Shown: positions 45,261-55,201 of the stretch, one piece after another
Numbering within the stretch: position 1 is the stretch's first letter
How the letters are laid out: every line of letters begins with the position of its first letter
From: Aeromonas sp. RU39B
GTDB taxonomy: Bacteria > Pseudomonadota > Gammaproteobacteria > Enterobacterales > Aeromonadaceae
Direction of reading: 5' to 3'
Assembly (NCBI RefSeq): GCF_900156095.1
Contig: NZ_FTMJ01000004.1
Coordinates: forward strand, 124,001 to 188,000
DNA: 64,000 nt
The notes under the pieces: generated by a model
What the model was told of the DNA's origin: nothing
Seen by the model: the letters and a program-made list of their open reading frames with translations, nothing else
The model's database searches: none
Made by a program: the position numbers and the translations under genes

Positions 45261-46384
45261 CCATCAAGGTGTATCACGTGGTCCGTCAGTATCATCCGTC
45301 GGTGGGCGGGCTGGAGGATGTGGTCTACAACATTGCCCGTCATCAGTTGGCCGATGGCACCCAGCAGCCGACCATTATCACCCTGAACCGGTTGTTCAAT
45401 GGGGATACCAGCGAGCTGCCGGCCGAAGAGTGGCTCGATGGCATTCGGGTGATCCGGCTCTCCTATCGTGGCTCGAGCCGTTATCCCATCTGCCCCGCTG
45501 TGCTGCGCGCCATTCGCGATGCCGACATTGTGCATGTACACGGCGTCGACTTTTTCTACGACTTTCTGGCCTGGACCCGTTGGCTGCATGCCAAGCCAAT
45601 TGTGGCCGCCTCGCACGGCATCTATTTCCACACCCCGTTTGCCAGTCGCCTCAAGCGCGTGTTCTTTCAGACCGTCACGCGCGCCTCCTCCTGGTTTTAT
45701 GAGCGGATTTACGCCACCAGTGAGAATGATGGCCGCCTGTTTGGCCGCATCTGTGATGGCCAAAAAGTGGAGGTGATCGAAAACGGGGTGGATGTGGATA
45801 AATTCCGCCTGACTCGCAGCGAGGCTCCGGCGCCGCGCATCATCTACTTCGGTCGCTGGTCACAAAACAAGGGGCTTGAGCAAACCATCGCGCTGTTTGC
45901 CCGTTTGCATCAGGTTGCGCCGCAGTGGCGGCTGGTGATTGCCGGGCGCGAGTATGATCACGACCGCCACTCGTTGGCGGCATTGATTGCCCGTGCCGGT
46001 CTGGATCAGGTGGTTGAACTTTGCCCCAATCCTGACAACGCCACCTTGCGCGATCAGATTGCCCGTGCCGGTTATTTTATCTGCCGCTCCCGTCACGAAG
46101 GGTTTGGCCTTGCTGCCATTGAGGCAATGAGTGCCGGGCTCTATCCGCTGCTCAGTCCCATTCCACCGTTTGCCAAGATCGTTAATGCCAGTGGCATGGG
46201 ATTGCTGCTCGAAGAGGACGATGCCGCCAATGTCGGCCAACTGCTGGCGCTGCACGAGATCCTTGATGAGCGGGTGGGTGAGCAACTGGCGGCGGCCGTG
46301 CAGCACTTCTCCTGGCAGTTTGTATCGAATCGCTATATCGACGAGTACCGCAACGTGGCGCTCCATCACGGAATGGGAGTGTAA
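45257..46384 (+). CDS. Glycosyltransferase, GT4 family
   Basis: Cytoplasmic retaining glycosyltransferase of GT-B fold, 375 residues. N-terminal half begins with a Gly-rich loop (QYHPSVGGLEDVVYNIAR); C-terminal half has YFGRWSQNKGLEQTIALFA and the EX7E motif in SRHEGFGLAAIEAMSAG. The donor sugar is not predictable; mannose is plausible given manB and manC in the locus. Overlaps the polymerase gene by 4 bases. Confidence 0.86.
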   Translation: MTIKVYHVVRQYHPSVGGLEDVVYNIARHQLADGTQQPTIITLNRLFNGDTSELPAEEWLDGIRVIRLSYRGSSRYPICPAVLRAIRDADIVHVHGVDFFYDFLAWTRWLHAKPIVAASHGIYFHTPFASRLKRVFFQTVTRASSWFYERIYATSENDGRLFGRICDGQKVEVIENGVDVDKFRLTRSEAPAPRIIYFGRWSQNKGLEQTIALFARLHQVAPQWRLVIAGREYDHDRHSLAALIARAGLDQVVELCPNPDNATLRDQIARAGYFICRSRHEGFGLAAIEAMSAGLYPLLSPIPPFAKIVNASGMGLLLEEDDAANVGQLLALHEILDERVGEQLAAAVQHFSWQFVSNRYIDEYRNVALHHGMGV

Positions 46385-46386
46385 CC

Positions 46387-47394
46387 ATGCGCCTTGTCTG
46401 GATGTGGTTGTGGTTGGTTTGCTCGTTGGTACAGGCAGATTGCCTTTCGGGCGCAGCGCTGCGCGGTGTCAATGTGGCCGGCGCCGAGTTCAAGAGCAAG
46501 GCGCTGCCGGGGGTGGCTAACAAGGATTACATCTACCCTTCCGAGGGTTATCTGGACAGCTATGTCAAAGCCGGCGCCAACCTGATTCGGTTGCCTGTGC
46601 TCTGGGAGCGGCTACAACCTGTGCCGATGGGCGATCTTGCCGCCAGCCAGGTCAATCCGCTATTGCGATTGGCCCGTTATGCCGAGCAGCGCAATATCTG
46701 CCTGCTGGTGGACCTGCACAACTACGGCAAGTTTCGTGGTGTGCCACTGCCAGAGTCCGAACAGGGCGATGCCATCTTGATGGATCTATGGCGGCGCATG
46801 GCCACGCTGCTTAAACCCTATAGCCGGGTGGTGGCGCTTGGGCTGATGAATGAACCCTCGGCGCTGGAGCGTCCGCGCTGGGCGAGCCTTGCACAAAAAA
46901 CCGTGGACCGGCTACGCGCTGACGGATCCGAGCATCTGATTCTGGTCTCCGGTGGCGGCTGGAGTGGGGCCCACAGCTGGTTTAGCGGCTCTCCCAGCAA
47001 CGCCGACCTGTTTGCCGGGTTTCACGATCCCAAGGGGCGCAGTGTAATTGAGCTGCATCAATACGCTGATCGTGATGGTTCGGGCACCCACTGGGAGTGC
47101 ATGGGCGCCGATCAGATGAATGCCATTTTGGCCCGGGTGAGTCAGTGGGGGCGCGAGCAGCATCAATCCCTGCTGCTGGGCGAGTTTGGCGTGGCCGACA
47201 GCCCCGAGTGTCTGAGTCTGCTCGATAGCATGCTCGGACAGCTGACCGGTGCTCCCTGGCGCGGCTGGAGCTATTGGGCCGCCGGCAGCTGGTGGGGCAA
47301 CTATCCCTTCTCGATTCATCCCAAACAGGGTCAGATTCGTCCGCAGATGCGGGTGTTGCAGACCCATTTCACCGCCACGGCTAACAAGGAGTGA
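46387..47394 (+). CDS. Exported glycoside hydrolase, GH5 (cellulase-like)
   Basis: Secreted endoglucanase-like enzyme, 335 residues. Signal peptide (residues 1-17). TIM-barrel GH5 features: ANLIRLPVLWERLQP, CLLVDLHNYGKFRG, acid/base Glu156 in ALGLMNEPS, HQYADRDGSGTHWEC, and nucleophile Glu266 in LLLGEFGVAD. Both catalytic residues are present. Glycosidases inside polysaccharide operons usually trim or clear polymer stuck in the periplasm, so the polymer may have beta-1,4-glucan or mannan links. It starts 2 bases after the GT4 gene. Confidence 0.86.
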   Translation: MRLVWMWLWLVCSLVQADCLSGAALRGVNVAGAEFKSKALPGVANKDYIYPSEGYLDSYVKAGANLIRLPVLWERLQPVPMGDLAASQVNPLLRLARYAEQRNICLLVDLHNYGKFRGVPLPESEQGDAILMDLWRRMATLLKPYSRVVALGLMNEPSALERPRWASLAQKTVDRLRADGSEHLILVSGGGWSGAHSWFSGSPSNADLFAGFHDPKGRSVIELHQYADRDGSGTHWECMGADQMNAILARVSQWGREQHQSLLLGEFGVADSPECLSLLDSMLGQLTGAPWRGWSYWAAGSWWGNYPFSIHPKQGQIRPQMRVLQTHFTATANKE

Positions 47395-47399
47395 TGGCC

Positions 47400-48140
47400 A
47401 TGACGTCTGAAAAAAACATTCTTGGTTTTCATCTGTTTAACGGCTCTGCGCCGGAGCTGATAGCCCTGCTTAGTGACAAGGTGCGCGCGTTTCCTAATCG
47501 GGTCAGCCTGTTTTATGGCAACAGCAATTTGTTCAACCACTGTCACCGGGATGTGGCGAGTTTTAGCCGGCCCGAGGTGGTGATGGCCAATGACGGGATT
47601 GCGCTTGATGTCGCCGCGCGTCTGCTAACCGGCTCGCCCTTTGCCGCCAATCTTAACGGCACCGATTTTACGCCGCGCCTTATGCGTGAAAGCGCGCTGT
47701 TTCGTCGGGCGTTTCTGCTCGGTGGTCAGCCCGGAGTAGCCAGCCGTGCGGCGATCACCTTGATGGGGCAGGGGATTGAGGTAGTCGGTGAGGCCAACGG
47801 CTTTGCCGACATGAGCGATGAGGCAGCCCTGATTGAGCGGATCAACCAGAGTCAGCCAGACATCCTGCTGGTGGCGCTGGGCAATCCGGCTCAGGAGTAC
47901 TGGATCTTGCGTCATCGCGAGCAGCTGGCGGTGCCGCTGGTGGTCGGGGTGGGCGCCCTGCTCGATTTTCTCTCCGGTCGGGTGAGCCGGGCACCGAACT
48001 GGGTGCAGGCTGTCCGCTGTGAATGGCTCTATCGATTGGCGCTTGAGCCGCGTCGTTTACTGCGTCGCTACACCCTGGATATGGGACGTTTCTTTCTGTT
48101 GTGCCTGATGTCGTTACGCCATGCTGGCGGGCGGGTCTAA
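47400..48140 (+). CDS. WecG/TagA/CpsF-family glycosyltransferase (GT26)
   Basis: Cytoplasmic glycosyltransferase, 246 residues. ATG at 47400 is chosen because AAGGAG (47386-47391) sits 8 bases ahead; GTG 47391 and ATG 47394 are too close to it. GT26 features: VMANDGIALDVAARLL, GGQPGVASRAA, DILLVALGNPAQEYWI, VGVGALLDFLSGRVSRAPNW. Family members add ManNAcA, ManNAc or GlcA-type sugars to lipid-linked acceptors; in xanthan the GT26 enzyme GumM adds a beta-1,4-glucose. Confidence 0.88.
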   Translation: MTSEKNILGFHLFNGSAPELIALLSDKVRAFPNRVSLFYGNSNLFNHCHRDVASFSRPEVVMANDGIALDVAARLLTGSPFAANLNGTDFTPRLMRESALFRRAFLLGGQPGVASRAAITLMGQGIEVVGEANGFADMSDEAALIERINQSQPDILLVALGNPAQEYWILRHREQLAVPLVVGVGALLDFLSGRVSRAPNWVQAVRCEWLYRLALEPRRLLRRYTLDMGRFFLLCLMSLRHAGGRV

Positions 48141-48171
48141 GAGCGCTGTTGGTTGGCCGAGGTGAGTTGCG

Positions 48172-50382
48172 ATGAATGTCCTGTTCCTGACTGCCCATGA
48201 TTTTCGAACCCCCCGCAAGGTGTCGCTGCACTTTATTGCCGAGCGACTGGCGGCGGCGGGGAATCCGGTGCGATTTTTCTCCCTGCGCTACTCCTGGTTA
48301 TCGACGCGCCGCCCGGATGGTCGCCATTGCATTGCCGAGCACGCAAACCGCGAGGAGCAGGTCAACGGCGTAGACTGCTTTTTGTGGAAAACGCTGCTGC
48401 ATCCGTTTAACACCCGCATTCCCCTGCTGCGTCGGGTTGAAGGATGGTTGTACGATCTCTATGTCGCACTCGCCCCACGTCTGCTGCGGCGCTGGATGAG
48501 TGAGGCGGATGTGATTGTGCTGGAAAGCGGCATCGCGCCGGTTTTTTACGATCTGGCGCAGCGACTCAATCCACGCTCACGCATCATCTATGTGGCGGCC
48601 GATGAGCTGGATGCCATCGATGTAGCCTGGCATGTGAAACGCACCCTCTGGCGCATCTCGCCACGCCTCGATTATGCCGTGGTTAACTCGCCGCGCATGG
48701 TGCGGGATTTTGCCCCCGGCACCCGGCGTTACTTTGTCCCCCACGGCATCGATAGCGAAACGGCCCAGCTTGGCGATCCCAGCCCCTATCAGGGCGGGTG
48801 TAATGTGGTGTCGGTGGGCTCCATGTTGTTTGATGGCAACTTCTTTACCCAGGCGGCGACGGCGTACCCTGAGGTGACGTTCCATGTGATTGGTTGTGGC
48901 CAACCTCGCCCCAGCGAGTGGCCTGCCAACGTGTGCCATTACGATGAAATGCCCTTTACCCAGACGCTGGCCTACATCAAGCACGCCGACGCGGGGGTGG
49001 CCCCCTATCTGCCGACGCAGATCCCGGCCTCGCTGGCGGACACCTCCATGAAGCTGCAGCAATATGCGTTCTTTGGTGTTCCGGCAATTTGCCCACAGCA
49101 GGTGGTGGGTGGCTATGCTCACCGTTTTGGCTATCAGGCTGATGATCCGGCCAGTATCAAGGTAGCTGTCGGGCAAGCGCTGGCTGCGGGGCATCACAGT
49201 GGCTTGCCGGTGCTGAATTGGCAGCAGATCACTGACCGGTATTTCAATCCCTCGGCATTTGCCGATACCGAGCTGCCGGCGGTGCCGGCGCGACCAGACA
49301 GTCATGCCTACTTCTTTGTGGAAACCCAGTTCGACAATCTGGGGGATGCGCTGCTCAATCGTGAGTTGATCCGGCTGATGTCGCAGCACGCCGACGTGAC
49401 GCTGGGGCTCTCCAAGGTGCCCGATCATTTTATCGATATGTTGGGGCGCTCGTTCCTGGACGGCTTTGCGCAAGATCGCACTCATGGTCGCAGCCGTTTT
49501 CTGCTTGGCATCGCCTGGCGGCGAATCCTCGGTGAGCAGAGTTATCTGTTCTTGTCGCCGGGTGGCTGGATTGGCGATCTCGATGGGCGCCTTAATCTAC
49601 GCAGTTGGCTGCATACCGGGCTCTACTACCTGTTGGCCGGGCTGGGAGTGCGTATTTGCCAACTGGGCGTCTCGTATGAAGATCTGGGTCCCAAGCTCAA
49701 GTTGCAGCTTAAGGCTCGCTCGGCGGCCATGTTCCGCCATCTGGTGCGCGATACCTTGAGTGAACAGACGCTGGCCACTTTATCGGTGCGCAGTGACGGC
49801 CGCGCCCCGGATCTGGCGTTTAACGCTTTTCTGGCCGAGGCGCCCGTGAGCGTGGATGGCATTACCTTCTCGTTTCGTAGCGATCAATACCCTGAGCAGG
49901 GCGAAGAGGCCCGCTTGGTGGTCGAGCGGATCTTGGCACTGCTTGGCACCGAGCAGCCGGTCTATTTCGTCTATCAGGTTGAAAAGGATCGAGCCATCAA
50001 CGAGCAACTGGCGAGCTGGGTGCGCGAGCGCATTGGTATTCCCTGTCAGGCCGATGATGGCTGCCAGCGTATCGCCGATACCCAGGCGCTCTATCGTCGC
50101 TCGGCCCGGGTGGTTTCCAACCGGCTGCACTCCCTGCTGTTGGCTGGCAGTGTCGGCAACCGCATGCTGGCTGCTCCAATAGGTGTCCACAACAAGAAGA
50201 TTACTGCCCTGTTTCAGGATATCGGGCTCGGTGCCTGCGTATGCTCTGCCGCCAGAGTGGCGAATTTAAGTCGGGACGAGTTGCTGACCATGGCGGCCAG
50301 TGCGCCTGCATTGGGTGAGCAAAAAGCGCAGCTGGAGCGGCAGGTTGCCGATCTGTTTGCGCTGCATCAGGAGGGGCGATGA
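48172..50382 (+). CDS. Fusion: GumK-like glycosyltransferase + polysaccharide pyruvyltransferase
   Basis: A 736-residue protein with two catalytic parts. Residues 1 to about 370 form a GT-B glycosyltransferase resembling the GumK glucuronosyltransferase (FLTAHDFRTPRKVSLHFIAE; YVAADELDAIDVAWH; FVPHGID; HADAGVAPYLPTQIP). Residues about 378 to 720 match the pyruvyltransferase domain: TQFDNLGDALLNRELI, FLSPGGWIGDLDG, RSDGRAPDLAFN and ARVVSNRLHSLLLAGSVGN. The pair suggests that one polypeptide adds a sugar, perhaps GlcA, and pyruvate ketals to the repeat. The GumK assignment is moderate, the pyruvyl domain firm. Confidence 0.78.
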   Translation: MNVLFLTAHDFRTPRKVSLHFIAERLAAAGNPVRFFSLRYSWLSTRRPDGRHCIAEHANREEQVNGVDCFLWKTLLHPFNTRIPLLRRVEGWLYDLYVALAPRLLRRWMSEADVIVLESGIAPVFYDLAQRLNPRSRIIYVAADELDAIDVAWHVKRTLWRISPRLDYAVVNSPRMVRDFAPGTRRYFVPHGIDSETAQLGDPSPYQGGCNVVSVGSMLFDGNFFTQAATAYPEVTFHVIGCGQPRPSEWPANVCHYDEMPFTQTLAYIKHADAGVAPYLPTQIPASLADTSMKLQQYAFFGVPAICPQQVVGGYAHRFGYQADDPASIKVAVGQALAAGHHSGLPVLNWQQITDRYFNPSAFADTELPAVPARPDSHAYFFVETQFDNLGDALLNRELIRLMSQHADVTLGLSKVPDHFIDMLGRSFLDGFAQDRTHGRSRFLLGIAWRRILGEQSYLFLSPGGWIGDLDGRLNLRSWLHTGLYYLLAGLGVRICQLGVSYEDLGPKLKLQLKARSAAMFRHLVRDTLSEQTLATLSVRSDGRAPDLAFNAFLAEAPVSVDGITFSFRSDQYPEQGEEARLVVERILALLGTEQPVYFVYQVEKDRAINEQLASWVRERIGIPCQADDGCQRIADTQALYRRSARVVSNRLHSLLLAGSVGNRMLAAPIGVHNKKITALFQDIGLGACVCSAARVANLSRDELLTMAASAPALGEQKAQLERQVADLFALHQEGR

Positions 50383-51338
50383 TCGAGATCTCCGTCATTG
50401 TGGCGGCCTGGAATGCCGCCGCCACCCTCGAGCGCTGTATCGCCAGCATCGCGGCGCAGCAGGGCGTCGATGGACTCGAGATAATCGTGGTCAACGACTG
50501 CTCGACCGATAACACCGCTGCGGTGATCGCTAGGTTGCAGCAGCGTTATCCCAATCTGATTGGCCTCACCACGGCTCAAAACGGCGGGCCATCGGCGGCT
50601 CGCAATCTGGGCCTGCGCCGTGCCAGCGGCGAGTGGATTGCCGTGGTGGACGGAGATGATGCGCTGCAACCCGGCCGGTTGGCCCGCATGCTCGAACATG
50701 CTCGCAGCGAGCGGCTCGATATCTGTTTTGACAATCTGGCGATGCGCCAAGATGCGGCGCCCGATACGGTCACGGCGCTGTTGGTGCCCGCCGATGTTGC
50801 CGCTGATTTGGCCGGTATCTGGAGTCTGGAGCTGTATGCTGCCTACAACATGCCTTATGTGAGTCGCACTCTGCTGGGTTTTCTCAAGCCGCTGATGAAC
50901 AAGGCGTTTTTGGATAAGCATCGACTCGGCTATCGCGATGAGCTGCGTAACAGCGAGGATTTTATTCTGATCACTGAGTGCCTGCTGCGCGGTGCGCGCA
51001 TCAGCTATCTCGATGAGCCCCTTTACGACTACTTCATCTATGGCAACTCGCTGTCGGGGCGGTTCAATGCCGAGGCGCATCGCCTGTTGATGGCCGCAGA
51101 GCAGCAGTTGTTGGCGCAGCCGATGCTGGATGGGCAGCGTGAGGCGCTGGCGCGCCACCTGCAATCCTTGCAGCAGGCCGAGCAGAGTAACCGGCTGTTT
51201 CTGGCCATTCGTGAGAAAAAGATGATGGAGTTTGTGCAGTTGCTATGGCTTTACCGCCAGCATGCTGCTGTGCACCTGCGCCGTATTGCCCACTCGGTGG
51301 CGGCGCGATTAAGCAAGAGCACCCGCCGCGGCAGGTAA
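50379..51338 (+). CDS. Glycosyltransferase, GT2 family
   Basis: Inverting glycosyltransferase of GT-A fold, 319 residues. N-terminal MIEISVIVAAWNAAATLERCI, VVNDCSTDN, GGPSAARNLGL and the metal-binding DGDD in WIAVVDGDDALQPGRL, then NSEDFILITECLLRGARI. The C-terminal part is basic and helical. It overlaps the fusion gene by 4 bases. Sugar specificity unknown. Confidence 0.88.
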   Translation: MIEISVIVAAWNAAATLERCIASIAAQQGVDGLEIIVVNDCSTDNTAAVIARLQQRYPNLIGLTTAQNGGPSAARNLGLRRASGEWIAVVDGDDALQPGRLARMLEHARSERLDICFDNLAMRQDAAPDTVTALLVPADVAADLAGIWSLELYAAYNMPYVSRTLLGFLKPLMNKAFLDKHRLGYRDELRNSEDFILITECLLRGARISYLDEPLYDYFIYGNSLSGRFNAEAHRLLMAAEQQLLAQPMLDGQREALARHLQSLQQAEQSNRLFLAIREKKMMEFVQLLWLYRQHAAVHLRRIAHSVAARLSKSTRRGR

Positions 51339-51387
51339 CCTGCTGTTACCAAGGGATCGTGTTGTTGTCTGACAGTGGAGGGTCACC

Positions 51388-52197
51388 ATGCAAAATATCA
51401 TCACGTTTATTATCCCGGTGCGGCATCCGGACAATGCCAGAGACTGGGGCAAGCAGAAGCGTAATCTGACGGCGACGGTTCGTTCGATTGCCAATCAGAG
51501 CGAACCCGGCTGGCGGGCCGTGATCGTGGCCAACCATGGTTCGGATCTCCCAGATCTTCCTGCCGGGTTTGAGGTCAAATGGGTCGATTTCCCGCCTAAT
51601 CGCTGCTACGAGAAGGATCGCCATGATCTGGCCAAGGTCAACGAAGCGGTACGCCTAGATAAAGGGCGGCGCATTTTGGCCGGTCTGCTGCATGCCCGCA
51701 GTGACATGGGATATGCCATGGTGGTCGATGACGATGACTTTATCAGCCGCGACCTGACCGCCTACATTCGTCAGCATTCGGGAACCTTCGGCTGGTTCGT
51801 CAAAGATGGTTATGTCTGGACGGATGGCGGCCATTGGTTGTTTTTGCACGACGATTTTTCCAACCTGTGTGGCTCGTCCCATATTATTCGCAGCGACCTG
51901 CTCGATTTGCCACAGAGCCTTGAGAGTGCCAGCGAGGAGTACATCAAGAATGTGCTAGGTAGCCATCTCTACATTCACGGTCTGCTCTCCGAGCGCGGCA
52001 CGCCCCTCGCGCCACTGCCGTTTCCGGGGGCGGTCTATCGGGCTGCCAGTGCCGAATCCCACAGCCAGTCGAGCGGCATCCTGCGCCACTTTTTCTTCAA
52101 ACGCAGTGTGCTGGCCAATCCCCTGCTGCTACTGCGCCGCCTGACCCGGGTGCGCAGCAAGTCGATGGCGATGGAACGGCAATTTTTTGGCGGTTGA
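51388..52197 (+). CDS. Putative glycosyltransferase (GT-A type)
   Basis: 269-residue protein starting MQNIITFIIPVRHPDNARDW, with WRAVIVANHGSDLPDLP and a DxD-like metal site in AMVVDDDDFISRDL. The pattern fits a GT2-like or rhamnosyltransferase-related family without closer assignment. GGAGGG precedes the ATG, 49 bases after the previous gene. Confidence 0.7.
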   Translation: MQNIITFIIPVRHPDNARDWGKQKRNLTATVRSIANQSEPGWRAVIVANHGSDLPDLPAGFEVKWVDFPPNRCYEKDRHDLAKVNEAVRLDKGRRILAGLLHARSDMGYAMVVDDDDFISRDLTAYIRQHSGTFGWFVKDGYVWTDGGHWLFLHDDFSNLCGSSHIIRSDLLDLPQSLESASEEYIKNVLGSHLYIHGLLSERGTPLAPLPFPGAVYRAASAESHSQSSGILRHFFFKRSVLANPLLLLRRLTRVRSKSMAMERQFFGG

Positions 52198-52228
52198 GTG
52201 ACCGCCGAAACAGCTCAAGGACCGAACT

Positions 52229-53713
52229 GTGAGTGATATGTCTCTGCCTCTTGGTAAACGCGCGGCCTCCGGCATTCTCTGGACCACCTTTCTCAGCATT
52301 GGTGGTCGGCTGGCGACCCTGTTGTCACAACTGCTGCTTGCTCATCTTCTGGTGCCGGCCGATTTTGGTGTGCTTGGTCTGGCTTACACCATTACCAGCT
52401 TTTTTGACATCATCGCCAACTTTGGCATTGAGCGGGTATTTTTGCAGCGTCACAAAGGGATGCGGCTGTGGACCACTCAGGTCTTTGTGCTGAGTCTGGG
52501 GTTGGCACTGGTCGCCGCCATCTTGATGTGTATCGCGGCGCCGCTGGGTGCGGAGTACTACAACAACGAGCGGATCGTTCCGCTTATCTGGATCATTGCG
52601 CTGGCCATGCCGTTTACTGCCATGGCGGTGGTGCCTCAGGCCAAACTCAAGTCGGATCTGCGTTTTCGTTTTCTGGCGCTCTATACCTCGGCAGAGCTGT
52701 TGGCAGGGCAGATGGCCATGGTGCTGTTTGCCTGGCTGGGACTGGGCACCTACAGCTTTGTGCTGGCCGTACCGCTATTGGCCATGATCCGCCTGGCGGT
52801 CTATTGGCGGGTTTCCCCTCTGCCGCTGCGCCCACTTCGGGTGTCTCGCGGTTGGTGGCGAGTTCTGCGCCGTGGCAGCAATGTATTTAGCATCACGGTG
52901 CTGACGACCTGTATCGGGCAGGGGAGTTACATCATGCTGGGCGGGCTGGCGAGCGCTACGGTGGTGGGCTTTTACTATTTTGCCTATCGGTTGGTGGCGC
53001 AACCCATGATGTTGCTGGCATCCAATTTTACCAATGTGCTGCGCCCGGCCCTGATCTCGATGAATGGTGAAGCCGAGCGGCAAAAACGGGCGGCGCTCAA
53101 AACGGCCGAGATGTTGGGCCTTATCACTGTCCCTATCTGCTATTTGCAGGCGGCGGTGGCCGAGCCCGGTCTGCATCTGCTGTTTGGGGATCGCTGGAGC
53201 GACTCGGTGTTGCTGCTGCAGGCGCTTAGCATCGGGCTGCCATTTGATGCCATCTCATGGGCGGCGGGCTGTTATCTTGATGCCCGTGGGCAATATGGCC
53301 GCTCACTGCGTTATCAACTGATGACTGCGCCACTGTTTGTGATTGCCGTCTATCTTGGTGCGACCCAGGGTGGCGCGCTGGGTACGGCGCTGGGAGTCAG
53401 TCTCTATTACATGGTGCACTCCCTGTTTATTACCAGCGTGGTGTTTACCCGGGAAGGCATTGCGCTGAAAAGTGCGCTGCTCTGTTTTGCCTTTCCTGCC
53501 AGCTTCGGGCTGCTTGCTTTTGGTGGCGCCTATTGGCTGGCATGCTGGGTGCATGGTTTGGTCCAGAGCGATATGCTGAACATTGCGATCGTGACGCTGG
53601 TTGGGTTGCTCAGCTATCTCTGGCTGGTCAGAACATTTCGAGCCGAGCTCTACCTGGATATTGTCAGCAAACTGCCGCTGCATAAACTGGGACTCTCGCG
53701 AAGCAAGGTATAA
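52229..53713 (+). CDS. Lipid-linked oligosaccharide flippase (Wzx/WzxC type, MOP superfamily)
   Basis: Polytopic membrane protein, 494 residues with about 12 to 14 segments, of the polysaccharide transport family. N-terminal signature AASGILWTTFLSIGGRLATL and VPADFGVLGLAYTI, and a conserved FERVF-like turn (GIERVFLQRHKG), as in WzxC. Start is the GTG at 52229 with AAGGA 7 bases ahead; ATG at 52238 is also possible. It moves the finished repeat unit to the periplasmic face for the Wzy-like protein. Confidence 0.88.
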   Translation: MSDMSLPLGKRAASGILWTTFLSIGGRLATLLSQLLLAHLLVPADFGVLGLAYTITSFFDIIANFGIERVFLQRHKGMRLWTTQVFVLSLGLALVAAILMCIAAPLGAEYYNNERIVPLIWIIALAMPFTAMAVVPQAKLKSDLRFRFLALYTSAELLAGQMAMVLFAWLGLGTYSFVLAVPLLAMIRLAVYWRVSPLPLRPLRVSRGWWRVLRRGSNVFSITVLTTCIGQGSYIMLGGLASATVVGFYYFAYRLVAQPMMLLASNFTNVLRPALISMNGEAERQKRAALKTAEMLGLITVPICYLQAAVAEPGLHLLFGDRWSDSVLLLQALSIGLPFDAISWAAGCYLDARGQYGRSLRYQLMTAPLFVIAVYLGATQGGALGTALGVSLYYMVHSLFITSVVFTREGIALKSALLCFAFPASFGLLAFGGAYWLACWVHGLVQSDMLNIAIVTLVGLLSYLWLVRTFRAELYLDIVSKLPLHKLGLSRSKV

Positions 53714-53773
53714 CAAAGACGGCCCGTATTGTGCGCGGGCCCGACAATAGAACACGCTGTTTGAGGAGTGCGG

Positions 53774-55183
53774 ATGACAATTTTACCCATAGTAATGGCC
53801 GGCGGTTCCGGCTCGCGGCTCTGGCCCCTGTCGCGTGGTGCCTACCCCAAACAGTTTCTGCGTCTTTGCAGCGAACAGACCATGTTGCAGGAGACCCTGC
53901 TGCGTTTAAGCGATCTTCCCTGTCAGCCGCCGCTGGTGATCTGCAACGAAGATCACCGCTTTATGGTGGCCGAGCAGTTGCGGGAGCTGGGCCAGCTAGC
54001 TGGCAATATCATCCTCGAACCGATGGGGCGCAATACCGCGCCGGCCATTGCGCTGGCGGCTCTGGAGGCGACGGCACAAGGGGAGGACCCACTGCTGCTG
54101 GTGCTGGCGGCGGATCATGTGATTCGTAACCAGAGCGCCTTTAGCGCCGCGGTCAATCGTGCGCTGCCCTATGCACAGAGCGGCTCGCTGGTCACCTTTG
54201 GCATCGTCGCCAATGCCCCCGAAACCGGCTATGGCTATATCCGTCGTGGCGAAGCATTGGGGGAAGGGGCGTTCAGGGTGGCGAGTTTTGTTGAAAAGCC
54301 GGATTTGGCCACCGCCACCGCCTATCTCGAAAGCGGCGAATACGACTGGAACAGCGGCATGTTTTTGATGCGTGCCAGCGACTATCTGGGGGAGCTGGGC
54401 CGCTTTGCGCCTGAGATCCTCAATGCCTGCCGCACCGCCATTGGCCAGCCGTGTCATGACATGGACTTTATCCGCATCGGCCGTGACGCCTTTGCGGCCT
54501 GTCCGAGCGATTCCATCGACTATGCGGTGATGGAGCGTACTGAGCGCGCCGTGGTGGTGCCCATGGATGCCGGTTGGTGCGATGTCGGCTCCTGGTCATC
54601 CCTGTGGGAGATCAGTGACAAGGACACCCAAGGCAACGTCGGGCGCGGTGATGTGATGCTGCACGAATCCGATCGCAACTATGTGTATGCCGACGGTGGG
54701 CTGGTCAGTCTGGTCGGTGTTAACGATCTGGTGGTGATCCAGACCAAGGATGCCGTGCTGGTAGCGCACCGGGATCGGGTGCAAGAGGTCAAGCAGGTGG
54801 TCGATCGCCTCAAGCGAACCGGTCGCAGCGAATACCACGAGCATCGTGAACTCTATCGGCCGTGGGGCAAGCTCGACACCATCGACAAGGGCGAGCGCTA
54901 TCAGGTCAAACACATCACGGTCAAACCGGGCGAAAAGCTCTCGCTGCAGATGCACCACCACCGGGCCGAGCACTGGGTTGTGGTGGCGGGCACTGCGCGG
55001 GTGACGCTCGGGGAAGAGGTGCGGCTGCTCAGTGAAAACGAGTCTGTCTATATTCCCGTCGGCACCATTCACTCGTTGGAGAACCCCGGCAAGATCCCGC
55101 TCGATCTTATCGAAGTGCGCTCGGGCTCTTATCTCAAGGAAGATGACATTATTCGTTTCGAGGATCGCTACGGCCGCGGCTGA
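53774..55183 (+). CDS. manC: Mannose-1-phosphate guanylyltransferase / mannose-6-phosphate isomerase
   Basis: Bifunctional enzyme making GDP-mannose, 469 residues from the ATG at 53774; GAGGAG (53763-53768) precedes it, while a GTG at 53768 overlaps that site. The nucleotidyltransferase part has [29 protein letters not shown] and [13 protein letters not shown]; the C-terminal cupin isomerase part has [40 protein letters not shown] and [13 protein letters not shown]. Feeds the mannose-containing polysaccharide. Confidence 0.95.
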   Translation: MTILPIVMAGGSGSRLWPLSRGAYPKQFLRLCSEQTMLQETLLRLSDLPCQPPLVICNEDHRFMVAEQLRELGQLAGNIILEPMGRNTAPAIALAALEATAQGEDPLLLVLAADHVIRNQSAFSAAVNRALPYAQSGSLVTFGIVANAPETGYGYIRRGEALGEGAFRVASFVEKPDLATATAYLESGEYDWNSGMFLMRASDYLGELGRFAPEILNACRTAIGQPCHDMDFIRIGRDAFAACPSDSIDYAVMERTERAVVVPMDAGWCDVGSWSSLWEISDKDTQGNVGRGDVMLHESDRNYVYADGGLVSLVGVNDLVVIQTKDAVLVAHRDRVQEVKQVVDRLKRTGRSEYHEHRELYRPWGKLDTIDKGERYQVKHITVKPGEKLSLQMHHHRAEHWVVVAGTARVTLGEEVRLLSENESVYIPVGTIHSLENPGKIPLDLIEVRSGSYLKEDDIIRFEDRYGRG

Positions 55184-55201
55184 AGCGAGGAGGAGGTTAG
55201 C

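Noticed and set aside
53721..53741. GGCCCG/CGGGCC hairpin between the flippase gene and manC as an operon-internal terminator
   Set aside because: Six-base stem without a T run; gene order and function argue that manC and manB belong to the same unit.
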